Positions 55,635 through 64,000 of a DNA stretch of 64,000 bases are shown one piece after another (within the stretch, counting starts at the first letter, position 1; every line of letters starts with the position of its first letter). Origin of the DNA: Vibrio ishigakensis (GTDB lineage: Bacteria; Pseudomonadota; Gammaproteobacteria; Enterobacterales; Vibrionaceae); the NCBI RefSeq assembly GCF_024347675.1, contig NZ_AP024881.1, forward strand, positions 1,302,001 through 1,366,000, written 5' to 3'. A program made the position numbers and the translations under genes. Below the pieces are notes generated by a model. That model had not been told where the DNA came from and ran no database searches. It saw nothing but the letters and a program-made list of their open reading frames with translations.

Positions 55635-56180
55635 ATGTGTGAAGAAGATGAAGCGGGTTTGATTGAAAGCATACTGGGGGGATTGTTTATCTTCTTTGGT
55701 GTGATGCTCTTCTTCAAGGTGATTGCAATGGCGTTTGCGATTGCTTTTGAGTTGCTGAAGTTGGCATTCAACTGTTGCCTCTATATTTTGAGCTTGGTTT
55801 CAAACAAGTTTGATATGGCTAAGGTACGAGCATCGAGTATGGGCAGTTTTGATCAACGTCAGGAGATGGCAGCAGGCCTATCTATTCTTTTGATTGCGGC
55901 TCTGATCATCGGCGCGATATTTGCTACCCAAGGAAATTCTAGCGTTCAAGCATCGCCAAAATATCAGACTCGATCTAGCTACATGAATGAACGTCGTGTT
56001 GAGGTTACGGCACTTAGATTGAATGCGCGCCTTGAGCCGAATAGCCAGTCTAAAATCCTTTTTCAACTGAATAAAGGAACCCAACTCCCTGTCAAAATGA
56101 CTCAGGGCAGATGGACACTGATAGAGAAGTCCGGTAAGCGAGCTTGGGTGCATAGTGCGTATTTAAAGACCTTAAAGTAA
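55635..56180 (+). CDS. Membrane protein with C-terminal SH3-type domain
   Basis: The product is 181 residues. Membrane segments are at about 8-32, 35-55 and 80-97 (SILLIAALIIGAIFA). The C-terminal part (about 115-181) is a bacterial SH3 domain: EVTALRLNARLEPNSQSKILFQLNKGTQLPV then WTLIEKSGKRAWVHSAYLK. Such domains bind peptidoglycan or peptide. The cellular role is unknown. The product starts in an acidic N-terminus (MCEEDEAG). Confidence 0.8.
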   Translation: MCEEDEAGLIESILGGLFIFFGVMLFFKVIAMAFAIAFELLKLAFNCCLYILSLVSNKFDMAKVRASSMGSFDQRQEMAAGLSILLIAALIIGAIFATQGNSSVQASPKYQTRSSYMNERRVEVTALRLNARLEPNSQSKILFQLNKGTQLPVKMTQGRWTLIEKSGKRAWVHSAYLKTLK

Positions 56181-56351
56181 TTATTCGATAAGCGAATAAT
56201 TCTTAATGATTAAATGTCATTGGATGAAAGTTAGTTGACGGCTTATCTTTACGTTGCTGGCGAGAAGAAAATAGATTTTCAAATGAAACTCGCGAGTAAC
56301 CTATTGTTTAAAAATAGGAAAAGGACTTTCCGTCTAATCAAATGAGGTCGT

Positions 56352-57392
56352 ATGAAAGCACTAAAACTGACAGCGTTGGCACTGGCTACAGGTTCACTAA
56401 TGGCATGTTCTGCATTTCAATCTGAGGATACAAAGCAACAAGCAGCTACTCAGCAAACAGAGACACTAGAAGTAACCGAACAGAACTTCACTCATGCGGA
56501 AACGGCTCGTAATTTCCGCAACTGGTCAAGCAAGGGTGCAACTCAGCAGTTTGTTAAGATGCAAGGCCTACCACCACGTGGTAAAGCAGCACCAACGGTA
56601 CAGATGAACGATGACACTCTATACGGTGTTGCTATCGTTAAGTCCGTTAATGGAGAGATCACTTTCTCTATTCCAGAAACCAATAACTATATGGCCGTTC
56701 AGGTAGTGACTGAGCGTGGTCATGGTCAGCATTATGTTGTTGAAGACGGCGAGTATAAGCTACCAGTTGAGTCAGAATACGCCTTCCTTATCTATCGTTC
56801 AGGCACTGAAAACGGCATCGAGAATGCGGTCGCTCAACTGGATAAAGTTGACGTAAGTGATTTCAATTTTGCGACAGATTATAAGGTGCATCCTTATGAT
56901 TACGCTGAAGTAGAGCAGTGGGTGAAGAAATACACCACTGAAGTAAACAATATGTCTAAGTTTACTTATACCTTCCCACGCACCTCTGATGCGGTAACGG
57001 ATCTTCATCAGTGGAACTTGGAAAACGCAGCGGGTTGGGGCGGTGCTAGTCCTGAGGCGTTTGTTGGTAACAAATACTCGAACAGCCCAAAAATGAAAGC
57101 TGATGTGTGTTATACCACTACCTTTGCAGACCCTGAGAATAAGTTCTTCACGTCTATCACCGCTTATGATGCAGACAAGTATCTGATGGAGGGCGTGCGC
57201 AACATCAACTCTCACACTTGGGAGAAGAATTCGGACGGCACCATTACGGTATCATTTAACTGTGGTGATGATGCGAAGAATAATATCGATACTAAAGGCC
57301 AAGATTTCACCTTTACCACTCGTCATTATGGTGTAAATCAAAAGGTGATGGATGCAAGTGAGGACCCAATTATCGCTGGTATCAAGTCTTAA
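56352..57392 (+). CDS. DUF1254/DUF1214-like lipoprotein
   Basis: The product is 346 residues with a lipoprotein signal (ATGSLMAC, Cys at residue 19). An N-terminal region (about 60-170) resembles DUF1254: NDDTLYGVAIVKSVNGEITFSIPETNNYMAVQVV. The C-terminal region (about 240-345) resembles DUF1214: FFTSITAYDADKYLMEGVRNINSHTWEKNSDGTITV. The function of these domains is not known. A strong terminator follows, so the gene is monocistronic. Confidence 0.8.
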   Translation: MKALKLTALALATGSLMACSAFQSEDTKQQAATQQTETLEVTEQNFTHAETARNFRNWSSKGATQQFVKMQGLPPRGKAAPTVQMNDDTLYGVAIVKSVNGEITFSIPETNNYMAVQVVTERGHGQHYVVEDGEYKLPVESEYAFLIYRSGTENGIENAVAQLDKVDVSDFNFATDYKVHPYDYAEVEQWVKKYTTEVNNMSKFTYTFPRTSDAVTDLHQWNLENAAGWGGASPEAFVGNKYSNSPKMKADVCYTTTFADPENKFFTSITAYDADKYLMEGVRNINSHTWEKNSDGTITVSFNCGDDAKNNIDTKGQDFTFTTRHYGVNQKVMDASEDPIIAGIKS

Positions 57393-57414
57393 TTTAAAAC
57401 ATCAAACTTGTATT

Positions 57415-57446
57415 AAGCCCCGTTACTTAGGTAGCGGGGCTTTTTA
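57415..57446 (+). terminator. Terminator after the DUF1254/DUF1214 gene
   Basis: AGCCCCGTTAC / GTAGCGGGGCT closes on a short loop and ends TTTTT. It lies 22 bases after the stop. Confidence 0.9.
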
Positions 57447-57490
57447 ATGTTCTACATTTATTAGCAATGACCAAGGAATGGGAACACGCG

Positions 57491-58477
57491 ATGCAAAATA
57501 GCTTTGTCTGGACAGACTTATCGACCTTTGATTTGGACTCGGCGCAGGACTTTTACCGCAACCTGTTAGGCTGGAGCTATCAAGACTTAGGCGAGGGATA
57601 TCTGAGCTGTGAGGCGAGCAAAATCCCAGTTTCTGGTCTCTATACCATGCCAGAGAAATTTCAGAATATAGGCATGCCGCCATTTTGGATGTCTTATATC
57701 CAAGTTTCTGATCTCGAGCAGACGGTCGGACTTGCTGAACAACATGGCGCTAAGGTTGAGGTAAGGCCGACAAGTGCATCGGGAGGGGGCCAGGTAGCGC
57801 TGATCAGAGACCCGTCAGGTGCGGGTTTTACCTGCTATCAAGGCGATGCTTTCTCTCCTAAAAATGCGAGTTTGATTCATGGTACTCAGGTGTGGAATGA
57901 ACTTCACGTATCTGACTTAACTCTGATTAAGGACTTTTATGAAAAGGTGTTTGATTGGCGTATAGAGGCATCCGATGAAAATGAACGATATCAGGTGTTT
58001 AGCCAAGATAAGCCGATTGCGGGTATTCAAGTCACTCCAAATGAAATAAAGGGTGATAAAGAGTATTGGGGTGTCTATTTCCTGGTTGATAGCTTGGACA
58101 AAGCGACAGTACGGATACAAGAGATGGGAGGTGAGCTAGTCGGTGATCAGCCAATGGGGGATCGAAGAGCGGTTCTGGCTTATGACAATCAGGGGGCGGC
58201 TTTCTATCTAGTCGAGCCTGAGACACAAGACTCTTTGAGTCGCAAATCAAAACCCAAATGGAGAGCGATCTTAGGGCTATGCCTTGTCGTTGTAGCTGTA
58301 ATTACAGAGATGAACTGGATATGGGGCGCTCTATTTCTGAGTTGGGTTATACCGGATATCTACACTGCGTCGACACACTTCTTCGAACCTGTGCAGCGAA
58401 AACACAATCCCATTATCTACTGGCTGATTATAGGCACTTGGCTGTTGCTCTCGGTGTATATGTTGTTTTGGTGGTGA
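57491..58477 (+). CDS. Two-domain VOC (glyoxalase-fold) protein with membrane tail
   Basis: The product is 328 residues from ATG 57491, preceded by GGAATGGGAAC; ATG 57467 lacks a ribosome binding site. Two vicinal-oxygen-chelate domains lie at about 1-115 (FVWTDLSTFDLDSAQDFYRNLLGW) and about 130-250 (VWNELHVSDLTLIKDFYEKVFDW...AFYLVEPE). Unusually, two hydrophobic helices follow (about 258-290 and 308-328), so the enzyme domain is tethered to the membrane. The substrate is unknown. Confidence 0.85.
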   Translation: MQNSFVWTDLSTFDLDSAQDFYRNLLGWSYQDLGEGYLSCEASKIPVSGLYTMPEKFQNIGMPPFWMSYIQVSDLEQTVGLAEQHGAKVEVRPTSASGGGQVALIRDPSGAGFTCYQGDAFSPKNASLIHGTQVWNELHVSDLTLIKDFYEKVFDWRIEASDENERYQVFSQDKPIAGIQVTPNEIKGDKEYWGVYFLVDSLDKATVRIQEMGGELVGDQPMGDRRAVLAYDNQGAAFYLVEPETQDSLSRKSKPKWRAILGLCLVVVAVITEMNWIWGALFLSWVIPDIYTASTHFFEPVQRKHNPIIYWLIIGTWLLLSVYMLFWW

Positions 58478-58526
58478 TGAAGGAAGGGAAAGCTACTGAC
58501 TTTCCCTTTTTAACTTTTCGGTGTGA

Positions 58527-59066
58527 CTATTTTCTCTCACCAATTGGCACCATTATGTGTGCGTAGGGCGTTCCTTTCCACATAACATAAGGCCCGCCTT
58601 GGCTAGGGGCGGTCGGTAGTGACTCTAACAGAGCAGCGTCTGGCGTAATGATCATCAAGTGAGGCCCTTCAACAATCCACTGGTTGTCGTCGGTTTCCTC
58701 TGTGTCATATGGGTTTATGTTACTGGCGCCACCATCACCAGCTAGCATGTAGGAAATGCCGATGGCTTTGGCTTGGAACGGCTCTTTACTTGTCCAAGCT
58801 TTTGCCCATTCCATCCAAGGACCGTCCATACACATTGGCGCAACGCCTGTCATATGTGGTGGGGTTGGAAAACAGGTGTATTGGCCAGTCCCTTTTTGCA
58901 ATACATTCTGCTCCCAATCTAAAACAGTGACTTTATCTCTTAACGTCGGAGGAGCGGCACTAAGCGCTTCTTCTAATAGACCTTGTTGGTTGTCGGCAGC
59001 ATATCCGTTAAAGCTATATGCGATAGCGAGTGTCAGCGCTGTCACAAGGGGGGAACTAAATTTCAT
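58527..59066 (-). CDS. Exported hypothetical protein
   Basis: The product is 179 residues from ATG 59066 with GAGGG upstream; an extended frame to 59108 is unlikely. It has a signal peptide (MKFSSPLVTALTLAIAYSFNGYAA). The mature part has two nearby Cys (YTCFPTPPHMTGVAPMC) and a conserved-looking end GPHLMIITPDAALLESLPTAPSQGG...GTPYAHIMVPIGE. Similar proteins exist in my memory as uncharacterised periplasmic proteins. No function is assigned. Confidence 0.78.
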   Translation of the reverse strand: MKFSSPLVTALTLAIAYSFNGYAADNQQGLLEEALSAAPPTLRDKVTVLDWEQNVLQKGTGQYTCFPTPPHMTGVAPMCMDGPWMEWAKAWTSKEPFQAKAIGISYMLAGDGGASNINPYDTEETDDNQWIVEGPHLMIITPDAALLESLPTAPSQGGPYVMWKGTPYAHIMVPIGERK

Positions 59067-59194
59067 AGAAATACCCTCATATTTTTCAGCAAACAGTGTA
59101 GATATCACAGTAAATTATAGTTCAGCTCGGTAGGTGCTTCTCTTCTCTCAAGCGTCATCAGAGAGCCCAGAGGATGGGCAGATTGAATAAGAGT

Positions 59195-59231
59195 CAAACA
59201 AAAAAAGAGTGAGTCAAATGACGCACTCTTC
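59195..59231 (-). terminator. Terminator of the repeat-protein gene
   Basis: On the minus strand GAAGAGTGCGTCATTTGACTCACTCTT is followed by TTTTTTGTTTG. It lies 39 bases after the stop. Confidence 0.85.
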
Positions 59232-59269
59232 AATAAATCGGGTTAGGTACCCAGTGATTAGCAGTCCCT

Positions 59270-59620
59270 TTATACAAAACCACTACCGCCAGAACGTTCG
59301 CTAGGGTCATCCCAGTCGTATCCGCCACCACCAGAGCGTTCGCTCGGATCATCCCAATCGTAACCACCACCGCCGGATCTTTCACTTGGGTCGTCCCATT
59401 GATAGCCGTTTGCTGAATTCTCGGTAGGATTGATCAGCGCAAAGCAGCCACCTGTTTTCTCACTCGGATCTTCCCAAGTGTAGCCACCACGTTTTTCTTC
59501 ATGGTCACTGCAAGAGTATGCATTTTGGGGATTGGCCATTGGGTTTGCGTTGATATCCTTCGCAAATACAGCGGGGGCAACGAACAGAGATGTTATCAGT
59601 AGAGTAGATAGAGTTTTCAT
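59270..59620 (-). CDS. Exported small protein made of WDDPSERSGG repeats
   Basis: The product is 116 residues with a signal peptide (MKTLSTLLITSLFVAPAVFA). A short spacer (21-46, one Cys) is followed by five units of 13-14 residues: YTWEDPSEKTGGC (47-59), FALINPTENSANG (60-72, decayed), then YQWDDPSERSGGGG, YDWDDPSERSGGGG and YDWDDPSERSGGSG (73-114), and FV. The Asp/Glu-Pro-Ser-Glu core and Gly-rich spacers suggest a flexible, possibly metal- or surface-binding peptide. The regular copies are later than the decayed one. It is a single-gene unit with its own terminator. I recognise no known family. Confidence 0.75.
   Translation of the reverse strand: MKTLSTLLITSLFVAPAVFAKDINANPMANPQNAYSCSDHEEKRGGYTWEDPSEKTGGCFALINPTENSANGYQWDDPSERSGGGGYDWDDPSERSGGGGYDWDDPSERSGGSGFV
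59279..59482 (-). repeat. Repeats encoding Y(D/Q)WDDPSERSGGGG
   Basis: Three well-kept 42-base units (59279-59404) plus two 39-base diverged units (59405-59482) make up the 3' part of the exported repeat-protein gene. Confidence 0.85.
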
Positions 59621-59860
59621 TGTTTCACCTATATAGCTTTTCTCTCGATGATTGGATCACATTCTCTGCCGATATAGAGTTCCTTGTGCCCGAAATATAT
59701 CTCGTGACTGGCTTAGAGAAAGCCTGAATCCTTTTTGGATTCTTCGTAAGTCAGAAAATGTGTGTGTATTTAGTGTTTATCTTTCCGTCGCTCTAAGCGA
59801 TTCAGTTTAAACCTAACACTGAGTTTGTACGGGGAATTGGGTTAGATGGATTAGAGATGG
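59621..59860. other. Intergenic stretch with no gene seen
   Basis: A small stem GAATCC-TTTTT-GGATTC (about 59726-59743) is the only structure I see. The promoter of the repeat-protein gene should lie near 59640-59700 but cannot be fixed by eye. Confidence 0.4.
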
Positions 59861-59947
59861 TTGCCTGTGTTGGCACTAGATGGTTACAGGAGAAATGACA
59901 GCCTTGGTTACAGTCTTAAGCATTGGTTTCTTTTCGGTACTGTTTAT

Positions 59948-60262
59948 ATGTCACTCTCCACAACTGCATTTCTGATCTCCCATCTCACCTTGACCAATGC
60001 CTTTATTTGGGAGTATCCATCCCATCTGGTCGCATCAAGCAGTCCGAATGTGGGCTCGCGAGCGTGCCCTGTGGCTGCAGAATTTATCAACTCGGGAGTG
60101 AGTCAAGCTCAGGTACCGCTCTCCACAGAAGCAAAGATTGGCACTATGGCGCTGGTTGAGAAAGAGGGTAAGCGGTACATAATTGGCCTTCATGGAGAGC
60201 AGAGCCACACCAAGGCCAGAATAGAAGATGCCAAAGAGATTTTTATGGAATCCAAATTCTAA
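59948..60262 (+). CDS. Possible small hypothetical protein
   Basis: From ATG 59948 the frame gives 104 residues (MSLSTTAFLISHLT... to FMESKF); a TTG at 59861 would extend it to 133. There is no ribosome binding site at either start. The C-terminal half (EAKIGTMALVEKEGKRYIIGLHGEQSHTKARIEDAKE) looks protein-like, with charged and strand-forming residues. It may be a real gene with an uncertain start, or a decayed one. No family is recognised. Confidence 0.35.
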   Translation: MSLSTTAFLISHLTLTNAFIWEYPSHLVASSSPNVGSRACPVAAEFINSGVSQAQVPLSTEAKIGTMALVEKEGKRYIIGLHGEQSHTKARIEDAKEIFMESKF

Positions 60263-60436
60263 TTTGATGCTTCCGGCTATGCGAGGAGCGACATCGAGTC
60301 CAGTTGCGCCTCCATCAGAAGTAAAACAATACTTGCGTAATTGGTAGTTGAGCTAGGATCCCTTATCTTGTATTTAATTTGATAGCAAAAAAGTGAAATC
60401 CAATCTAAATCACGGTGCAATAGGGAGAGTAAAACC

Positions 60437-61306
60437 TTGATCAAAGTAGAAGCCTTGCTGGTGAACTCATTTACTAAGCAAGGAACTGGGGGCAATCCTG
60501 CTGGGGTGGTTCTGGGAGCTGAAACCTTATCTGACCAACAGAAACTACAAGTAGCAAAGTTGGTAGGTTTCTCGGAAACAGCATTTGTTTGCGAAGACCA
60601 TGTTGCTGACTTTGAGGTGTCGTTTTTTACTACGACAGATGAAGTCGACTTTTGTGGTCATGCTACCTTGGTAGCATTTTCGGTAATGCTTGAGCGAGGA
60701 CTCATTACACCAGGAGAGTACACCCAAAGAACTAAGGCAGGGTTGCTTGCAGTTACCGTCGAGCCAGGCGGTCGAATCGTAATGCAGCAGAAACTGCCAG
60801 AATACTTAGGCGTGTTATCAAGTAAGGAGATATCACCTTTGATTGGTATTTCTTGCGAGTTATTAGATTCTACCGAGCTACCTATCGAGGTGGTATCTAC
60901 TGGTCTTCCAGACATCATAGTGCCAATTACTAAGGGGTACCTAGATAACCTGCAGATAAACAACACTCGACTCAGTCAGTTCTGCAAGGAACGCGATTTG
61001 GTTGGTATTCATGCGTTCGAGTTGTGCGAGTCTGACTCTTTAGTTTCGGCAAACTGTCGTAATTTTGCACCTTTGTTCGGCATACCAGAAGAGTCTGCAA
61101 CTGGCAGTGCCAGTGGCGCTCTTGCTTCTTACCTGATCAAATACGGACTAGCAGCTAGCGAGCAGAATTTGGTATTTGAACAAGGAAGAGCCATGGGATG
61201 CACCTCAGAAATCACCGCTTCCATAGAAGTGACCGAGGATGAGATCAGCAAGGTAAGTGTTGGCGGTTTCGCCAAGTTGGTAGGGGTACAAGAAATCTCG
61301 CTATAA
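60437..61306 (+). CDS. PhzF-family isomerase-like protein
   Basis: The product is 289 residues from a TTG at 60437 with AGGGAG about 8 bases upstream. The family motifs are present: GGNPAGVVL, SETAFVCE (catalytic Glu), TDEVDFCGHATL and ATGSASGALASYL. The two halves share the diaminopimelate-epimerase-like fold. PhzF itself isomerises a phenazine precursor; most homologues, including this one without phz neighbours, have unknown substrates. It probably works in the cytoplasm. Confidence 0.9.
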   Translation: MIKVEALLVNSFTKQGTGGNPAGVVLGAETLSDQQKLQVAKLVGFSETAFVCEDHVADFEVSFFTTTDEVDFCGHATLVAFSVMLERGLITPGEYTQRTKAGLLAVTVEPGGRIVMQQKLPEYLGVLSSKEISPLIGISCELLDSTELPIEVVSTGLPDIIVPITKGYLDNLQINNTRLSQFCKERDLVGIHAFELCESDSLVSANCRNFAPLFGIPEESATGSASGALASYLIKYGLAASEQNLVFEQGRAMGCTSEITASIEVTEDEISKVSVGGFAKLVGVQEISL

Positions 61307-61522
61307 CATCAGTTCCTATGCTTGTTTAGGCCATAACGAGGAGGGCGCGTTTGCTGTTACAGTGGCGCGCTTTCTTGTTTCCGCTGATGAGTTAGTGGAA
61401 ACCGTCGCGGGTGGGAATTATCGTTGATAATTATTCATCAAACAGATGATGTCTTTTCAGTGATACAGACGTATCATTGCCGATAGTTCTTGGTTCGAGT
61501 GCATTACATGGAGTACCACACG

Positions 61523-63220
61523 ATGAGTAAACAGGAGATTGGGGCAGCCCAAATCAGTATTTTTAATCTTGATGATCTTGCGAAGGTGTCGGATTACTCT
61601 CTAATGGATAACCTCAATCCAGATCCAGAAGCAACCTCAGATGGCATGGACCATTTTCCTCGGCAAGTGTTCTCCGGCCATTATGTGCCTGTAAAGCCGA
61701 CGCCAATTGCGGATGCTATTTATGTCAGCCATAGCCATGGGTTCTTCAAAGAGTTGGGACTGGACGATAGCTTAGCGCACACTCCTGAATTCGGGCGCCT
61801 GTTCTCTGGTGACATGACTAATCTGCCAGAACCAATGCGCAATGTTGGGTGGGCTACAGGCTATGCACTCTCAATCTTCGGCACTGAATATATCCAGCAA
61901 TGTCCTTTCCAGACCGGCAACGGTTATGGCGATGGGCGAGCCATCTCTGTCTTTGAAGGCGTTTTTCACAATAAAAGATGGGAAATGCAACTCAAAGGTG
62001 CAGGCCCTACACCCTATTGCCGAGGAGCAGATGGCAGGGCGGTGCTGCGCTCAAGTGTTCGTGAGTTTCTGGCGCAAGAGTATATGCACGCTTTGGGTGT
62101 GGAGACTTCACGCTCTTTAAGCCTGTTTGCATCTCAATCAGAGACGGTAGATCGTCCTTGGTACAGTGAAGGTTCTCAGTCAGAAAATCCAGATATCATG
62201 GTTGCCAACCCAGTCGCCATTACAACGCGTGTTGCTCCCTCATTCTTACGCGTAGGTCAGTTGGAGTTGTTTAGCCGAAGAGCTCGGGTCAATGAGCATC
62301 CAAATGCGATGTCAGAGCTCGAGATGATGGCGCTGCATATTATCGAGCGCGAATACAGCGAGCAAATAGATGCAGAGTTGCCACTTCCAGATAAGCTGCT
62401 CGCTCTCGCTAAAGAGTTTCGAGGTCGCTTAACTACGTTGGTAACAGAATGGCTTCGCGTCGGATATTGCCAAGGCAATTTCAATAGCGACAACTGCGGC
62501 GCTGGAGGTATTACGCTCGATTATGGTCCGTTCGGTTTTTGCGAATATTTTGATCCTTACTTTCAACCTTGGACCGGCGGTGGACGCCATTTCTCTTTCT
62601 TCAATCAACCCCTAGCGGCTGAGAAGAACTATGAGACTTTCTGTGGCGCCCTAAAGCCGCTATTAGATGAAAAAGCTCAAGCAAAGCTAGATAACCTAGT
62701 TGAGGGGTTCTCTTCAGTCGTGAGAGAGAAGTCCAATAAGATGTGGGCCGATAAACTGGGATTAGAGACACTAGATGTTGATCTGTTTAATCAGCTTTTA
62801 GGCTTGATGATGAAAACCCATGTTGACTACACCTTGTTCTTTCGTGAGCTGTCAAACATGCCAAAAGCGGTATCAGATATCAGCGCGAGCTTCTATGCGA
62901 AGCCTAGCGAGGAGCTAGTTCAGGAGTGGACGCAATGGCTAAGCACTTGGAGAGAGCGACTAAATCCTAGTGTGGATATGGCCGAGCTCTCGCGTCAAAT
63001 GAAACAGGTAAACCCTAAGTATACTTGGCGAGAGTGGCTGATTGTTCCTGCCTATGAGCAAGCTCAGAAGGGTGACTTTTCTCTTATCCATGAACTGCAA
63101 CAGATCTTAGCAAGCCCTTATGACGAGCAATCTAAACAGGTTGAAGAGAAATATTATCGCTTAAGACCTCTGGAGTACTTCTCTGCTGGTGGCGTTTCTC
63201 ATTACAGCTGCTCATCGTAA
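61523..63220 (+). CDS. selO: Protein adenylyltransferase SelO (long form, Cys in place of Sec)
   Basis: SelO is a pseudokinase-fold enzyme that AMPylates proteins in redox stress. The product is 565 residues from ATG 61523 (GGAG 9 bases upstream), longer than the 478 of E. coli YdiU. The family core is clear: [27 protein letters not shown] (nucleotide site), [25 protein letters not shown] (catalytic Asp and metal ligands), and the C-terminal Cys in HYSCSS at the position that is selenocysteine in animals. It is followed by a kinase-fold gene. Confidence 0.93.
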   Translation: MSKQEIGAAQISIFNLDDLAKVSDYSLMDNLNPDPEATSDGMDHFPRQVFSGHYVPVKPTPIADAIYVSHSHGFFKELGLDDSLAHTPEFGRLFSGDMTNLPEPMRNVGWATGYALSIFGTEYIQQCPFQTGNGYGDGRAISVFEGVFHNKRWEMQLKGAGPTPYCRGADGRAVLRSSVREFLAQEYMHALGVETSRSLSLFASQSETVDRPWYSEGSQSENPDIMVANPVAITTRVAPSFLRVGQLELFSRRARVNEHPNAMSELEMMALHIIEREYSEQIDAELPLPDKLLALAKEFRGRLTTLVTEWLRVGYCQGNFNSDNCGAGGITLDYGPFGFCEYFDPYFQPWTGGGRHFSFFNQPLAAEKNYETFCGALKPLLDEKAQAKLDNLVEGFSSVVREKSNKMWADKLGLETLDVDLFNQLLGLMMKTHVDYTLFFRELSNMPKAVSDISASFYAKPSEELVQEWTQWLSTWRERLNPSVDMAELSRQMKQVNPKYTWREWLIVPAYEQAQKGDFSLIHELQQILASPYDEQSKQVEEKYYRLRPLEYFSAGGVSHYSCSS

Positions 63221-63354
63221 ATAGCTGATAGGGATGTTCTAATCGCTTTTCTGCGCCCCAACTCTCAGCCATAGATAAAAAGCTTTGGGGGGAGGTGATA
63301 GGCAATCCTGCTGATAAAGTAATCAATGGATAGATTGTCAGCAGGGAGCATGCA

Positions 63355-64000
63355 ATGAATGAACGCCAGTTACAGCAGCAAAAATTTGACTTAAGTGGTG
63401 AGTCGCTGGTTGTCGGAAACATCGACGAATGCCCATTGTCACCAGAACAACTGGCTCTAACTACAGCAGAGTCGGACTATGTGATTGAGTCTTTTGATAG
63501 CGGTCTTACGGCTGAGGTGTTTCATATTCGTGTTGAAGGCCGTGATTACACACTAAAGAAAAGACGCCCGCAGGCTAAGGTGCAAAATCCAGATGGACAA
63601 TACTCTTTCCTCAATGAAGTTCAAAGACGTGCTGATTTCAAAGCTGTTGAACACAATCCCGACTTTAGACATATCGTTAAGACTATCTACGCTGACTATC
63701 GCTTAGGCATTATCGTATCCGAGTGGATAGAAGGCTCTCATATTAAGGCCTTAAACCAAGACCTATTAAAGCAGTTGTTTACAACACTATTGGCCTGTGA
63801 GCGAATCGGGCTATTTGAATGGGATTTGTGTGCAGGCAATCTTCTGGTGGACCGAGATGAACAGCTCATGCTGTTTGATTTTGGTTATATGTATCCTTTT
63901 AACTCCACTAGCGAGTTTAACAGCAATGGCATAGCTGACTCCTTGTTTGATGCGTGCGAGCGTTTTGAGACTCGCTTTTTGTCTGGTTGGTTATTGGAAA
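63355..64000 (+). CDS. Kinase-fold phosphotransferase-like protein (3' end beyond window)
   Basis: ATG 63355 (GGGAG 7 bases upstream) opens a frame still open at base 64000, at least 215 codons. It shows a small N-lobe (about 45-75, DYTLKKRRPQA giving a candidate ATP-binding Lys), then WIEGSHIK and the catalytic-loop-like WDLCAGNLLVD (Asp and Asn) with a DFG-like FDFGYMY. This is the APH/KdoK-type protein-kinase fold. The substrate is unknown. It follows selO by 134 bases, possibly in the same transcript. The C-terminal end is not in view. Confidence 0.75.
   Translation, partial: MNERQLQQQKFDLSGESLVVGNIDECPLSPEQLALTTAESDYVIESFDSGLTAEVFHIRVEGRDYTLKKRRPQAKVQNPDGQYSFLNEVQRRADFKAVEHNPDFRHIVKTIYADYRLGIIVSEWIEGSHIKALNQDLLKQLFTTLLACERIGLFEWDLCAGNLLVDRDEQLMLFDFGYMYPFNSTSEFNSNGIADSLFDACERFETRFLSGWLLE

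Noticed and set aside
60277..60495. Minus-strand 72-codon frame before phzF
   Set aside because: It overlaps the phzF start and has no supporting signals.

Overview
The window looks like a chromosomal segment from a Vibrio or close relative. Evidence for this is the pheST-ihfA order, the sbcB-yohJK-cdd string, the formate dehydrogenase cluster joined to tungstate uptake and a sigma-54 two-component system, standalone glgC and astE, and moderate GC content with gammaproteobacterial protein versions throughout. The genus is inferred from gene content; species cannot be stated. I saw no rRNA, tRNA, CRISPR array, transposase or prophage.

Left part (1-12.3 kb), mostly housekeeping: a DUF2339 membrane protein cut by the left edge, a small unknown gene, pheS-pheT, ihfA, purT (with a PurR box over its -35), and a minus-strand string sbcB-yohJ-yohK-cdd.

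Centre (12.4-30.3 kb), one functional block. A minus-strand operon tupA-tupB-tupC-mobA-mobB/moeA takes up tungstate and handles molybdopterin cofactor insertion and nucleotide addition. Next come a sigma-54 response regulator and sensor kinase, fdhD (sulfur transfer), DUF3305 and DUF3306 genes, a polyferredoxin-like protein, a TorD-type chaperone, a 65-residue Tat-signal protein, and FDH alpha, beta and gamma with a small membrane protein. I see good -24/-12 sigma-54 promoters before fdhD, before DUF3305 and before the polyferredoxin/FDH operon. The last has two palindromes GACAAATTGTC and GACAATTTGAC about 107 and 141 bases upstream of the predicted start. This suggests a dedicated sensor-driven regulon for a cysteine-type, possibly tungsten-containing, periplasmic formate dehydrogenase.

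Right-centre (30-50 kb), mixed cell functions: DedA/LssY protein with a glycosyltransferase, cystine importer TcyP, astE, a lipoprotein hydrolase, glgC with a CRP-like site, a MATE pump, a three-gene envelope operon (beta-barrel with a collagen-like insert, BamA/TamA-type barrel, DUF4056), dCMP deaminase, a P-loop kinase, a K+ channel, a WYL regulator, rmuC, an ssb, a GFA protein and Rof.

Right end (50-64 kb), more accessory in character: a pyridine-nucleotide disulfide oxidoreductase; two tiny coupled exported peptides; a trimeric autotransporter adhesin carrying ten 147-bp repeats arranged in a 294-bp higher-order pattern, with a small membrane protein overlapping its stop; an SH3 membrane protein; a DUF1254/DUF1214-like lipoprotein; a two-domain VOC protein with a membrane tail; exported unknowns, including one built of five WDDPSERSGG-type repeats; phzF; a long selO; and a kinase-fold gene cut by the right edge.
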